This document shows positions 8,061 to 17,039 of a DNA stretch of 64,000 nucleotides, one piece after another. The notes below the pieces were generated by a model. That model made no database searches. It worked only from the letters and a program-made list of their open reading frames with translations, and was not told the origin of the DNA. Made by a program: the position numbers and the translations under genes. The stretch lies in assembly GCF_900187855.1 (NCBI RefSeq), contig NZ_FYEG01000001.1, forward strand, positions 1 through 64,000, written 5' to 3'. Origin of the DNA: Actinomyces minihominis. GTDB taxonomy: Bacteria; Actinomycetota; Actinomycetes; Actinomycetales; Actinomycetaceae. Position 1 is the stretch's first letter. Every line of letters starts with the position of its first letter.

Positions 8061-10139
8061 CTAATCTGGCAGGTAACCGCGAACCATTCTCAGAAGAGGG
8101 GTACCCCAGTTCTCAAGTTTGACGGCGCCTATCCCCCTCAGTGCTCCGAGCTGTTTCAGTGTGCGCGGCTTCGCCTCCGCAACACCACGCAGGGCGGCGT
8201 CCGTGAGGATCGTGTAGGCGGGTTTGCCCACCTCACGAGAGACTCCCAACCTCCACTGCCGTAGTTCTTCGAACAGTTCTCGGGTCTCTTCGTCCGCACT
8301 GTCAAGGAACAGCTTGTTGAGGTCGCTGGTCTTCGGCTTTCCGATAGAAGCAGGCTTGCTGCCAGAGGCTGTCCACCTCCCGCGGGATGCATTCTCTCGG
8401 GGCCACATTGGACTGAGGAAGCGACTAACGGCGCGCTTGCCCTTGCGGTCAGCTGACCGCGCTAGGGAATAGGAGATACAGAGGTGCTCGCGAGCCCGGG
8501 TGATTCCCACGTAGAGAAGGCGGCGCTCCTCCTCAACCCCCTCGGCTGTCGTTGCGAGCGAGATTGGCATCAGCCCCTCTGAGAGCCCGGCAAGAAACAC
8601 GGCGTCCCACTCAAGCCCCTTGGCCGCATGGAGTGTCGAAAGAACCACTCCTTCAACCGTGGGCGCCGCCTTAGAAACCGAGCGCTCTTCAAGCTCCGAG
8701 ACAAACTGTTCTGGAGACCTGTCGGGATTGCGTCGAGCGAGCTCAAGCAGTGCGTCAAGGTTGGCCCAGCGGTCGCGCACAGCTCCCGCCGTCGCGGGGG
8801 CCTTCTTTTGCCACCCCAGCGTCCCAATCACCTCGGCTACCATCCCCACCAGGTCTGAGGTTTCCTGTCCTGCCAAGGTACGGACTCGGGCTTGCTGGCG
8901 GATGAGGAGGATGGCGCGCTTGACCTCTTCTCGGTCAAAAAAGCGACTGCCACCGTGAACTTGAAACGGAATCCCGGCATCGGAGAAGACCTCTTCAAAC
9001 GCCTCGGACTGCGCGTTCACCCGGTACAGGACGGCGATCTCTGACAGTGCCACACCCTGCTGGCGCAAGCCCCTAATCTTCTCAGCAATGCCCTCGGCTT
9101 CCGCGAGGTCGTGATCGTAGCGATCGTAGGTCACAGCCGGTCCCATGGGTCTTTGAGCCTGCAGCCTGACGGCCCCGGGGAGCCCGGGGGAACGGGACTT
9201 ACCATCCATTCCTTTAGCGCTGGCAACCACCTGGTTAGCCAGCGCTACCACCTGCGGGGTCGAGCGGTAGTCACGGACCAGCTGCACCACGCGAGCCCCC
9301 TTCATCCGCTTCGGAAACTCTTCTAGGTACCTGGCTGACGCGCCTGTAAACGAGTAGATGGTTTGGGCGACATCACCGACCACACAGATGTCAGTGCGCT
9401 CCCCTCTCCAGAGGTCGAGCAGGTGCTGTTGGACAGGGGAAACATCCTGATACTCATCCACAACGAAGTTGCGGTAACGCGCCCTTACCGACCGGGCCAC
9501 ATCCTCACGATCTTCAAGCATCCCGCACTGCAGCAGCAGAACGTCCTCGAAATCAATTGCGTTGCGATCTGACTTGGCCTGCTCATACGCCTCATAGAAC
9601 CTGGAGAAATCAGGCAGGTCGAGGTCCGCAGGAGGGGTTCTACCCATCTTCCTCGCGTAGTCCTCATACCCTTCTGGACCCACCATCGACACTTTGGCCC
9701 ACTCAACCTCTGCAGCCAGGTCCCGGACAACCAGACGGTCAGCCCGAACCCCAACCCTGCTGGCAGCTGAGGCAACAACACCAGCCTTATGAGGCATCAG
9801 GTTCGGCAGCGGCCCACCGGTGACCCGGGGCCAGAAGTACCCCAGCTGCTTCAGTGCAGCGCCGTGAAATGTCATGGCCTGGGCGCGGCCAGCACCGAGC
9901 TCTCGAAGTCGCACCGCCATCTCTGCGGCGGCCTTCGACGTAAAGGTCACGGCTAGAACGGTGCCTGGATCAACGGCCCCGACAGCATTGCCATAGGCGA
10001 TGCGGTAGGTGATAGCCCGCGTCTTTCCGGTCCCCGCACCGGCTCGAACGCAGAGTGGGCCCGAGACCTGCAGTGCGACCTCCCGCTGCTGTGGATCAAG
10101 GGCGTCAAGCAGCTCTTCAGGACTGCCCTGGCCGATCAT
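8061..10139 (-). CDS. uvrD2: UvrD2-type superfamily 1 DNA helicase with HRDC domain
   Basis: A 692-residue 3'-5' DNA helicase. Walker A is GAGTGKTRAITYR (about 32-45), Walker B is VDEYQDVSPVQ (about 225), and the later motifs include LVRDYRST and STLHAAKGLEWDAVFLAGL. The C-terminus, FEELRQWRLGVSRE through LGALRGIGAVKLENWG, is an HRDC domain, which marks it as UvrD2 rather than UvrD1/PcrA. It overlaps nudC by ATGA, so the two are translationally coupled, as in mycobacteria. The segment between helicase core and HRDC contains no cysteines, although mycobacterial UvrD2 carries a tetracysteine motif there. Its role is DNA unwinding in repair. Confidence 0.92.
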   Translation of the reverse strand: MIGQGSPEELLDALDPQQREVALQVSGPLCVRAGAGTGKTRAITYRIAYGNAVGAVDPGTVLAVTFTSKAAAEMAVRLRELGAGRAQAMTFHGAALKQLGYFWPRVTGGPLPNLMPHKAGVVASAASRVGVRADRLVVRDLAAEVEWAKVSMVGPEGYEDYARKMGRTPPADLDLPDFSRFYEAYEQAKSDRNAIDFEDVLLLQCGMLEDREDVARSVRARYRNFVVDEYQDVSPVQQHLLDLWRGERTDICVVGDVAQTIYSFTGASARYLEEFPKRMKGARVVQLVRDYRSTPQVVALANQVVASAKGMDGKSRSPGLPGAVRLQAQRPMGPAVTYDRYDHDLAEAEGIAEKIRGLRQQGVALSEIAVLYRVNAQSEAFEEVFSDAGIPFQVHGGSRFFDREEVKRAILLIRQQARVRTLAGQETSDLVGMVAEVIGTLGWQKKAPATAGAVRDRWANLDALLELARRNPDRSPEQFVSELEERSVSKAAPTVEGVVLSTLHAAKGLEWDAVFLAGLSEGLMPISLATTAEGVEEERRLLYVGITRAREHLCISYSLARSADRKGKRAVSRFLSPMWPRENASRGRWTASGSKPASIGKPKTSDLNKLFLDSADEETRELFEELRQWRLGVSREVGKPAYTILTDAALRGVAEAKPRTLKQLGALRGIGAVKLENWGTPLLRMVRGYLPD

Positions 10140-11074
10140 CCCAGACCACCTTCCAGCCAGGCATTGATGACGGTGTGGGCCACCGCGGCTGGACCGGGCA
10201 GCACAACGGCCCCCTTTGCAACCGCTTCTCGAAGTTCTTCGCGGGAGAAGAACCGGGCCCGATCTATCTCTTGCATATCAGGCGTCGGTTCTGTCATGTG
10301 CGTCTGAGCCGTGTAGGTGAGCATCAGGGAGCGGGGCCTGGGCCACGGTTGAGAACCAATGTACTGCAGGTCAAATACCTCCAGCGCCACCTCTTCTCGC
10401 AGCTCTCTCACGACGGTTCGTTCGGCACTTTCACCCGGGTCGACGTAGCCGGCGGGCAGCGACATGCGCAGTGGAGACCAGTTGGTGTTGTGAACCAGGA
10501 GAAGGCGGTCATCGGGGTCCAGCACCGCCGCGATGATTGCCGGATCCGTCCTCGGGTACTCAAGGTGACCGCATTTTCCACACTGGGCTGTCCAACCAGC
10601 CGAGCGAACCTTTAGCCCACCCCCGCAACGGATGCAGAACCGTGTCGCACGGTGCCAGGCCAGCAGGGCGGTGGTCTGGGTGGCAAGCAGCGAAAGTTCA
10701 TGATTCGCGAGGTGAGGGGCGAACTGCATCAGTTCCATCCACCTCACACCCTCTGGCAGGAGACGTACTAACCCACCCTGGTCCAGGTCCTCTTCCGAAA
10801 GTGTGATCGCAACTCTGGGGGCTCCATCAAGATCCCGTCCCATGAACCAGATCCGATCTGGCGCCACCGTGGAAACTAGATCCCGCAACCCCTCCCCTAC
10901 GGGAGTCCACAGCACCGTCGCTTCGCCCTCACCAAGAACCGCAAACTCACCTTGCTCGCGCGCCACCACGACCATCGTCATCCCGGTTAGTTCCATCGCG
11001 TCCGTTGCAAAGGAGTCGCGATGGTAGGTCGCAGAGTCAAAATCTCCGCGGGCGAGGGCAAAGTCAAACATCAT
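10136..11074 (-). CDS. nudC: NAD(+) diphosphatase / RNA NAD-cap hydrolase
   Basis: A 312-residue NudC. A zinc ribbon (CIRCGGG ... CGKCG, about 172-195) precedes the Nudix box, in which GYVDPGESAERTVVREL and REEVAL supply the G-x5-E-x7-REUxEE pattern (about 225-248). SQPWPRPRSLM (about 262) is the NudC family signature. It cleaves NAD(H) to NMN(H) and AMP and can remove NAD caps from RNA. It starts at the first of two consecutive ATGs, 6 nt after a TACGGT -10 element, and is the first gene of a nudC-uvrD2 operon, divergent from rph. Confidence 0.93.
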   Translation of the reverse strand: MMFDFALARGDFDSATYHRDSFATDAMELTGMTMVVVAREQGEFAVLGEGEATVLWTPVGEGLRDLVSTVAPDRIWFMGRDLDGAPRVAITLSEEDLDQGGLVRLLPEGVRWMELMQFAPHLANHELSLLATQTTALLAWHRATRFCIRCGGGLKVRSAGWTAQCGKCGHLEYPRTDPAIIAAVLDPDDRLLLVHNTNWSPLRMSLPAGYVDPGESAERTVVRELREEVALEVFDLQYIGSQPWPRPRSLMLTYTAQTHMTEPTPDMQEIDRARFFSREELREAVAKGAVVLPGPAAVAHTVINAWLEGGLG

Positions 11075-11080
11075 GGATCC

Positions 11081-11086
11081 ACCGTA
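11081..11086 (-). promoter_or_regulatory. -10 element TACGGT, leaderless start of nudC
   Basis: On the minus strand TACGGT is followed by six bases (GGATCC) and the ATG at 11074, with no Shine-Dalgarno motif. Confidence 0.62.
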
Positions 11087-11181
11087 TCGTCTCCCTCCGA
11101 CAGTTCGGCACCACCGTCCTCATCCTCGGGATAGAGGCGTGACACATGAACTGTGAGCCCGGCACCAAATGCGCAACCGCC

Positions 11182-11187
11182 TAGGAT
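11182..11187 (+). promoter_or_regulatory. -10 element TAGGAT, leaderless start of rph
   Basis: TAGGAT is followed by six bases (GAACCC) and then the ATG at 11194. Confidence 0.65.
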
Positions 11188-11193
11188 GAACCC

Positions 11194-11973
11194 ATGACGA
11201 AGACAACACGTAAAGACGGCCGCGCGGTCGATGAAGCACGTCCCGTAAAGATCACCCGGGGTTGGACCTCGACCGGAGAGGGTTCAGTCCTCATCGAAAC
11301 AGGTGGCACCCGGGTACTTTGCGTCGCCTCATTCACCGAGGGTGTTCCGCGCTGGCGCAAGGGTAGCGGCCAAGGGTGGGTAACCGCCGAGTACGCCATG
11401 CTCCCCCGCTCAACCAACGAACGTAACCAGCGCGAGTCTGTCCGCGGCAAGATCGGTGGCAGAACCCATGAGATCTCCCGACTGATCGGCCGAAGCCTGC
11501 GTAGCTCGGTCAACCTTCAGGCACTCGGTGAAAACACGGTGGTTATCGACTGCGACGTCCTTGTTGCCGACGGGGGAACCCGCACCGCTGCAATCACAGG
11601 CGCCTGGCTCGCCCTCCATGATGCCGTCACCTGGGCTGTTGACCGGGGAATCATCCCCAAGAGCAACCAGCACAGGGTCCTCACCGACTCTGTCGCCGCT
11701 GTCTCGGTTGGCATCGTTGACGGACGACCCGTCCTCGATCTGCCCTATGTAGAAGACGTGGCAGCTGAGACAGATATGAACGTGGTTGGACTCGGCAGTG
11801 GCGGACTTGTTGAGGTGCAGGGCACAGCTGAAGGAACCCCCTTCAGCAGGGGTGAACTGACGCAAATGCTGGACCTGGCTGAGAAGGGTCTCCATCGGCT
11901 CAACTCGCTCCAGGCCAGGGCCATCCTCACTCCGCTGGGCATTGAGATCTCCAGCGAAGAGCTGGGCCTGTGA
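11194..11973 (+). CDS. rph: Ribonuclease PH
   Basis: A 259-residue phosphate-dependent 3'-5' exoribonuclease that trims tRNA 3' ends. Family features: the N-terminal [24 protein letters not shown] strand region, the [23 protein letters not shown] loop (about 70-92), GRSLRSSV, and [19 protein letters not shown] (about 118-136) with the acidic and GGTRTA phosphate-binding residues. The length is normal. It overlaps rdgB by 4 nt (GTGA), so RNA processing and nucleotide sanitation genes are coupled. The same rph-rdgB pair occurs next to murI and the MBL hydrolase in mycobacteria. Confidence 0.96.
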   Translation: MTKTTRKDGRAVDEARPVKITRGWTSTGEGSVLIETGGTRVLCVASFTEGVPRWRKGSGQGWVTAEYAMLPRSTNERNQRESVRGKIGGRTHEISRLIGRSLRSSVNLQALGENTVVIDCDVLVADGGTRTAAITGAWLALHDAVTWAVDRGIIPKSNQHRVLTDSVAAVSVGIVDGRPVLDLPYVEDVAAETDMNVVGLGSGGLVEVQGTAEGTPFSRGELTQMLDLAEKGLHRLNSLQARAILTPLGIEISSEELGL

Positions 11974-12584
11974 GCACACCCACCCTTGTCATCGCTACGG
12001 CCAACTCCCACAAAGTAGAAGAGATCACCGCTCTGCTGAGCTCGCTCCTTCCCGGGTTCAGCTCAGCTTCCGTCGCGACGATGGCGGACTTTGACGTTGA
12101 CTCTCCGGTGGAGGACGGGCTCACTTTTGCGGACAACGCCCTCACAAAGGCTCGTCACCTGGCCCAGCAGACCCAGCTACCAGCCCTCGCCGATGACTCC
12201 GGGATCTCCGTCGCTGCCCTCGGCGGATCCCCCGGGGTGTTCTCGGCCCGCTGGGCAGGCAGGCACGGTGATGACGAAGCAAATCTCAACCTACTTCTAG
12301 CTCAGCTCAGCGACGTTTCGGACGAACATCGTGCGGCCAAGTTCGTCTGTGCTGTCGCCCTCGCCCTCCCGGACGGAACCGAGGTGGTTACAGAGGGAAC
12401 CGTCGAGGGCAGACTAGCCCGCTCACCTCGCGGCAAAGGAGGGTTCGGTTACGACCCAATCTTTATTCCCCGGGGGTTTGACAGGACGACGGCCGAGCTA
12501 ACTCCCGCTGAGAAGAACAGTATCTCGCACCGCTCCCGAGCTATCCGGGCAATGGCACCCCACCTGGCCGAACTGATCGGCTAG
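11970..12584 (+). CDS. rdgB: XTP/dITP diphosphatase (RdgB/HAM1 family)
   Basis: A 204-residue non-canonical purine NTP pyrophosphatase that removes ITP, dITP and XTP from the nucleotide pool. Visible are the N-terminal [11 protein letters not shown] substrate loop, [11 protein letters not shown], the catalytic [24 protein letters not shown] region (about 68-91) and [11 protein letters not shown] (about 148-158). The GTG start lies inside the rph stop (GTGA overlap). Its TAG stop shares CTAG with the convergent MBL gene. Confidence 0.95.
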   Translation: MSTPTLVIATANSHKVEEITALLSSLLPGFSSASVATMADFDVDSPVEDGLTFADNALTKARHLAQQTQLPALADDSGISVAALGGSPGVFSARWAGRHGDDEANLNLLLAQLSDVSDEHRAAKFVCAVALALPDGTEVVTEGTVEGRLARSPRGKGGFGYDPIFIPRGFDRTTAELTPAEKNSISHRSRAIRAMAPHLAELIG

Positions 12585-13375
12585 ATCACCCAGGTGGTGC
12601 CCGTACGGGCGATGTCGATAGTTCCTAAGTACGAGGAGCGTGCCTCTGTACGGGCCACCTCGGGATCAGTCCACGGTTGAATATGTGTGAGGACGAGGTG
12701 CTTCACGTTGGCCTCTGTCGCTAACTCGCCCGCCCGAACCCCGGTGAGGTGGATTCCCCGGGTCTGGAGCTCTTCGGTGAAGCCGCACTCCGCCAGGAGG
12801 ATATCGACCCCCTGGGCCATTTCAGTCATTTGCTCGCAGCTGTCCGTATCACCGGTGTAGGCGATCGTCACGACCCCACTATCCTCGGATGACGGCCCCT
12901 CAATGCGGAAGCCGTAAGACTCAACCGAGTGGTAGCCGGGGAATGCCGTGATAGTCATCGGACCCACACGGATGACATGCCCGGCAGAGAGAGGTTCAAA
13001 TGCGAAGCACCCCTCCATTTCCTCCGTGGTGGCGTAGCCGTCAATCTGCATGATCCGCTCAAAAATACCGGGCGGTCCGGCCGTTAGCAGGGCCGGCTTC
13101 GAACCCTCCGGGTGCCACTTGAGGAAGACGTAATAGGAGATGACGTCTGCCAGGTGGTCGGCGTGGCCGTGAGAGATGAACAGGCCATCGACCTCCTGCG
13201 GATCAATATGGTTCCACAACTCACCGAAGGAACCCGGGCCCATATCGAGGACGATCGAGTAGGTGCGCTTCTCTCCGGTCTTATCATCGACCCCGTCTGC
13301 CTGAACCAGGTAGCTGGATGAGGGCGAGGACGGTCCGGACATTGATCCGGTGGCACCTAGAATTGTTAGCTTCAC
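12581..13375 (-). CDS. MBL-fold metallohydrolase (Rv1339-like)
   Basis: A 264-residue metallo-beta-lactamase-fold hydrolase. The metal motif SHGHADHLAD (H-x-H-x-D-H, about 69-78) is intact, with further ligands in YTGDTDS (about 165) and in the C-terminal LTHIQPW region. The family member Rv1339 in the same genomic setting has been reported as an atypical cyclic-AMP phosphodiesterase; that activity here is inference. RNase Z-like or other phosphodiesterase roles remain possible. The ATG overlaps the murI stop by 4 nt, so the genes are coupled. Its stop shares CTAG with rdgB. Confidence 0.85.
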   Translation of the reverse strand: MKLTILGATGSMSGPSSPSSSYLVQADGVDDKTGEKRTYSIVLDMGPGSFGELWNHIDPQEVDGLFISHGHADHLADVISYYVFLKWHPEGSKPALLTAGPPGIFERIMQIDGYATTEEMEGCFAFEPLSAGHVIRVGPMTITAFPGYHSVESYGFRIEGPSSEDSGVVTIAYTGDTDSCEQMTEMAQGVDILLAECGFTEELQTRGIHLTGVRAGELATEANVKHLVLTHIQPWTDPEVARTEARSSYLGTIDIARTGTTWVI

Positions 13376-14253
13376 AGGCGCTCCTCATTTTCTGTGGTCG
13401 CCGCGACCCCCCGCGCACTCTTTGCGCCTTCAACCTCAAGTTCCACGGTGAGCGGCTCAACCCCGGAGACCTCCGGTCCCAAGAATCGGCGGGCCAGGGT
13501 CGAAAACTCAGGGTTGGGAGCAGTCGAGTAGAAACGGTACTTCGGGGTGTCACCGGGTTGGCGTGGGGAATGAAGCAGGTCGAGGTCAACGAGGGAGGAG
13601 TAGGTTGCATTCGCTGTTGCTTCCGACGAGGCCACCAGCCGCACGCCGGGTCCCAACTCTCGTGCCAGTACACCTGTCAAAAGTGGGTAGTGGGTGCAAC
13701 CGAGGATCACCGTGTCCACATCGGCCTCAACCAGGGGTGCCAGGTACTCTTTTGCGGCGGCCGTGACGGCCTCCCCTGTCGTTTCGCCGCGCTCAACAAA
13801 CTCCACAAACTTTGGGGCACTGCTCTGGGTCACCCTGATCCCTGGAACAGCGCCGAGCGCGTCAAGGTAGACCCCTGAGCGAACGGTCGCAGCAGTACCG
13901 AGGACGCCGATGCTGCCGTTACGGGTGGTTGCTGCTCCCCCGCGGGCAGCGGGAGTCACAACTTCGATAACCGGGATGCCCATCTTGACATAGCGTTCCC
14001 GGGCATCCCTCAGTGCGGCGGCCGTCGCGGTATTGCAGGCAATTACAAGCAATTTGCAACCCAGTTGAACCAGCTGATCCAGGCCCGCAAGCGTCAGCTT
14101 CCGAACCTCGCTGAGTCTGCGTGGACCGTAGGGGGTATGGGCACTGTCACCGAGGTAGACGATGTCTTCATTGGGAAGTTGATCAATGATGGCACGAGCT
14201 ACCGTCAGGCCGCCCAGGCCTGAGTCAAAAACTCCGATTGGCGCATCATTCAC
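13372..14253 (-). CDS. murI: Glutamate racemase
   Basis: About 293 residues. It makes D-glutamate for peptidoglycan by two-base catalysis. The residues are visible: VFDSGLGGLTVARA (N-terminal Asp), YLGDSAHTPYGP, the first catalytic Cys in ACNTATAAAL (about 75) and the second in GCTHYPLL (about 190). The frame is open to 14373, but family members start just before the first strand. The GTG at 14253 gives VNDAPIGVFDSG and has TAAAGT exactly 7 nt upstream without a Shine-Dalgarno motif, so I use it. Divergent from pncB. Confidence 0.94.
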   Translation of the reverse strand: MNDAPIGVFDSGLGGLTVARAIIDQLPNEDIVYLGDSAHTPYGPRRLSEVRKLTLAGLDQLVQLGCKLLVIACNTATAAALRDARERYVKMGIPVIEVVTPAARGGAATTRNGSIGVLGTAATVRSGVYLDALGAVPGIRVTQSSAPKFVEFVERGETTGEAVTAAAKEYLAPLVEADVDTVILGCTHYPLLTGVLARELGPGVRLVASSEATANATYSSLVDLDLLHSPRQPGDTPKYRFYSTAPNPEFSTLARRFLGPEVSGVEPLTVELEVEGAKSARGVAATTENEERL

Positions 14254-14260
14254 GATTCTG

Positions 14261-14266
14261 ACTTTA
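14261..14266 (-). promoter_or_regulatory. -10 element TAAAGT, leaderless start of murI
   Basis: On the minus strand TAAAGT is followed by seven bases (CAGAATC) and the GTG at 14253. This decides the start against the longer open frame. Confidence 0.62.
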
Positions 14267-14392
14267 TGACAATTTGGTGGGGTGCGGTTAGAAAGGTTCG
14301 TGAGTCCTCCCACCTCGTGACGCGTTCCATTCCCGGAGCAACGGTGGTGTATCTGCCAGATAGTTCGTGTCACACCTTGGTCCCGGAAGGGC

Positions 14393-14398
14393 TACCGT
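14393..14398 (+). promoter_or_regulatory. -10 element TACCGT, leaderless start of pncB
   Basis: TACCGT is followed by six bases (TAGCCT) and the ATG at 14405. Confidence 0.58.
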
Positions 14399-14404
14399 TA
14401 GCCT

Positions 14405-15766
14405 ATGGCTTCTTCAGATTCCACTGCCCTGTTGACCGACAAGTATGAACTGACGATGGTCGATGCCGCGATTCACTCCGGTGTTGCCAACAGACGCTCT
14501 GTGTTTGAACTCTTCGGGCGCAGGTTCAGTAGCTCCCGCCGCTACGGGGTCGTCGCGGGAACGGGACGCATTCTTGAGGCGCTGGCACGCTTCCAGTTCG
14601 ACGACGACCAGATCGCGTGGCTCGAAGACCAGCGTTTCCTCAGTAAGGAGGCGCTTGATTTCCTGGCTAACTTTACGTTCTCCGGAGATATCTACGGCTA
14701 TGCCGAGGGCGAGATCTATTTTCCGGGCTCCCCCCTCATCACAGTAGAGGGCACTTTCGCAGAGGCGACCCTGCTCGAAACGCTGCTCCTTTCCGCGCTG
14801 AACTTCGACTGTGCGGTCGCCTCTGCGGCATCGCGCATGACCATCGCAGCCCACGGGCGTCCCTGCATCGACAGGGGGGCCCGCCGCACCCACGAGCGGG
14901 CGGCGGTCTCAGCCGCTCGAGCTGCTGTCATTGGCGGGTTTACTGCCACCTCCGACCTCGAGGCCGGGCGCCGCTATGGAATCGATACCGTCGGCACGTC
15001 AGCACACTCATTCACTTTGATTCAGGACTCTGAAAAGGATGCGTTTGCCGCGCAGGTCGCGACCCTGGGCCCCGATACCACGCTCCTGGTAGACACCTAT
15101 GACATCCACCAGGGGGTGATCAATGGTGTTGAGGCGGCCCGCGCTGCGGGTAGTGAGCTGGGTGCGGTCCGCATTGATTCGGGTGACCTCGTTGCCCATG
15201 CCTTCCAGGTCCGCGAGCAACTCGATTCCCTGGGGGCCCACTCAACCAAGATTGTCGTTACCTCAGACCTTGATGAGTACGCGATTGCCTCTCTCGGAGC
15301 TGCCCCCGTTGACACTTACGGTGTGGGCACAAAACTCGTCACAGGATCCGGTGTCCCGACCGCCGCCCTCGTCTACAAGCTTGTCGAACGTGAGGGTCAG
15401 GACGGTGAGTCGGTCCCCGTTGCGAAGCTCAGTGAGTCGAAGGGAACCGTGGGTGGTCGCAAGGTTGCCGGGCGCCTCTACAGCCCCGACGGCCGCGCGG
15501 TTCAGGAGGCCCTGGTCATGGGCGCCTCACCTGAAGAGGACACCCGTCGCCTGGAAGACGCGGGGGCCCGGCTGCTGCAGGTTCCCCTGGTGAAGAACGG
15601 GGAGATTCTTACGGAGGGCTGGTCGCCGGAAGCTACCCTGCAGGCCCAGGAGCGCCACCGACTCTCCCGTAATGAACTGCCCTACCAGGCGTGGCGACTC
15701 TCAGATGGTGAACCCGGGGTTCGCACCCGCTACTACGACGCTGAAACACCGATCGAACGGTTCTAG
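14405..15766 (+). CDS. pncB: Nicotinate phosphoribosyltransferase
   Basis: A 453-residue enzyme that joins nicotinate and PRPP to nicotinate mononucleotide in NAD salvage. Key segments: LLTDKYELTMVDAA at the N-terminus, the phosphoribosyl-site GTSAHSFTL (about 198-206, containing the His that is phosphorylated in the family), RIDSGDL (about 257) and YGVGTKLVTGSG (about 305). The C-terminus carries a family-typical domain. It is functionally linked to NudC (NAD turnover) and Prs (PRPP supply) in this window. Divergent from murI. Confidence 0.95.
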   Translation: MASSDSTALLTDKYELTMVDAAIHSGVANRRSVFELFGRRFSSSRRYGVVAGTGRILEALARFQFDDDQIAWLEDQRFLSKEALDFLANFTFSGDIYGYAEGEIYFPGSPLITVEGTFAEATLLETLLLSALNFDCAVASAASRMTIAAHGRPCIDRGARRTHERAAVSAARAAVIGGFTATSDLEAGRRYGIDTVGTSAHSFTLIQDSEKDAFAAQVATLGPDTTLLVDTYDIHQGVINGVEAARAAGSELGAVRIDSGDLVAHAFQVREQLDSLGAHSTKIVVTSDLDEYAIASLGAAPVDTYGVGTKLVTGSGVPTAALVYKLVEREGQDGESVPVAKLSESKGTVGGRKVAGRLYSPDGRAVQEALVMGASPEEDTRRLEDAGARLLQVPLVKNGEILTEGWSPEATLQAQERHRLSRNELPYQAWRLSDGEPGVRTRYYDAETPIERF

Positions 15767-15798
15767 GCCGAAGTTAGCGGGCGCGGCGCCCAGCCCAG

Positions 15799-16071
15799 CT
15801 AGTCGGCGAAGGGCCAGTTTTTACCCTGGTTACCAACCTCATCGCGCAGTGCTTTGCAACGTGGGCAGACAGGGTACTTCTTTGCGTCCCGGGTGGGAAC
15901 CCAGACCTTCCCGCAGAGCGCGACCACCGCCTGGCCCGTGATCGCAGCCTGATTGGCACGGTCCTTTCGCACAAAGTGCGCGAAGCGATCCGCGTCCCCG
16001 TCACCCTTGCTGGGCTTTACCTTCGGCAGTTCGAGGACGTCTGAACCTCTCAGAGGTGCCTGCTGAGTCAT
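15799..16071 (-). CDS. DUF3039 domain-containing zinc-ribbon protein
   Basis: A 90-residue protein of the actinobacterial DUF3039 family, function unknown. The body reads FAHFVRKDRA ... VVALCGKVWVPTRD ... YPVCPRCKALRDEV: a single Cys in ALCG and a CPRC pair, consistent with a small metal site. It is 5 nt downstream of nagB's stop, so it is probably co-transcribed with nagB. A GAGGA Shine-Dalgarno motif lies inside the nagB 3' end. Confidence 0.85.
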   Translation of the reverse strand: MTQQAPLRGSDVLELPKVKPSKGDGDADRFAHFVRKDRANQAAITGQAVVALCGKVWVPTRDAKKYPVCPRCKALRDEVGNQGKNWPFAD

Positions 16072-16076
16072 GGCTG

Positions 16077-16868
16077 TCAGTCCTCGAGGGCGGAGAGAGC
16101 CTGCTCGCCCTCATATGCCGCGCGGTAGTAGTCCTTCAACTTCAGTTTGGAAGCTGCGGCCTCATCCACCAGGATCGTTGCATCATTGTGGAACTGCAGG
16201 ACCGATGCCGGCCACAGGGCACTGACGCCCCCCTCGACAAGAGCCGCAACGGCGTCTGCCTTCTGTTCGCCCTGGGCAACGAGTACCACGGACTTGGCGC
16301 GGCCAATGGTTGCCAGCCCCTGGGTCAGGCAGAATCGTGGCACCTGGTTGATATCTCCGTCGAAGAAGCGAGCGTTATCCACGCGGGTCTGCTCGGTGAG
16401 AACCTGGGTGTGGGTGGTCGATGCCAGTGACCCGCCCGGCTCATTGAAGGCGATGTGTCCGTCGGTACCAATGCCAAGAATCTGCAGGTCAACACCGCCA
16501 GAAGCGACTATCTTCTCCTCGTACTCATCAGCGGCCTTCTTGGGGTTCGACGCGTTGCCGTCCGGGCCGTTAACCGCACCGTCGGAAAAATCAACCTTGG
16601 AGACAAAAACCCGCTTGATGAACTCAGCGTACGACTCAGGGTGACCCTTAGGCAGGCCGACATACTCATCCAGCAGGAACGCGGTGGCGTCCTTAAAGGA
16701 CACCTCTTCGGCCTCATAGCGGCGGATCAGCTCATCGTAGACGGGAACTGGCGATGAACCGGTGGCAAGTCCCAGAACTGCGTTCGGCTTATCTGCCAGC
16801 AGGTTGGTGTAAAGGTCAGCGGCGGCCTTTGCGATCTCTTCGGTCGACGACAAGATGACGATGTTCAT
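16077..16868 (-). CDS. nagB: Glucosamine-6-phosphate deaminase
   Basis: A 263-residue enzyme converting glucosamine-6-phosphate to fructose-6-phosphate and ammonia. The sequence shows GLATGSSPVPVYDELI (phosphate-binding), the active-site lid region LDEYVGLPKGHPESY (about 66-80) and the catalytic GIGTDGHIAFNEPGGS (about 135-150). The start ATG at 16868 has AGGAG upstream. DUF3039 follows immediately. No nagA or sugar transporter lies next to it, so it may serve amino-sugar recycling from the cell wall. Confidence 0.95.
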   Translation of the reverse strand: MNIVILSSTEEIAKAAADLYTNLLADKPNAVLGLATGSSPVPVYDELIRRYEAEEVSFKDATAFLLDEYVGLPKGHPESYAEFIKRVFVSKVDFSDGAVNGPDGNASNPKKAADEYEEKIVASGGVDLQILGIGTDGHIAFNEPGGSLASTTHTQVLTEQTRVDNARFFDGDINQVPRFCLTQGLATIGRAKSVVLVAQGEQKADAVAALVEGGVSALWPASVLQFHNDATILVDEAAASKLKLKDYYRAAYEGEQALSALED

Positions 16869-16910
16869 TCATAGCTCCTGAAGCGGGGTTGGTAGGTACT
16901 ACCGTCCAAT

Positions 16911-16950
16911 CTTAAGCCCGTAGCGGGGGTCTTAAGCCCGTAGCGGGGGT
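16911..16950. repeat. Two tandem copies of a 20-bp repeat
   Basis: CTTAAGCCCGTAGCGGGGGT occurs twice in direct succession (16911-16930, 16931-16950). The second copy supplies the left arm of the hairpin at 16941-16976. It lies between nagB and hup; the rest of this 171-nt gap shows nothing else. Confidence 0.85.
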
Positions 16951-16976
16951 GAGGAAACTTTTCCCCACCCCCGCTA
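16941..16976 (-). terminator. Terminator-like hairpin downstream of hup
   Basis: TAGCGGGGGTG (16941-16951) pairs perfectly with CACCCCCGCTA (16966-16976), with GGAA/TTCC pairing inside the loop. It lies 63 nt past the hup stop. It has no T-run, so termination efficiency is uncertain. Confidence 0.5.
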
Positions 16977-17039
16977 CGAAGGTTTACATTGTGTTCCGCC
17001 ATTTCCAAACCCTCCGGTCATGAAAAACGGCGACCCACA

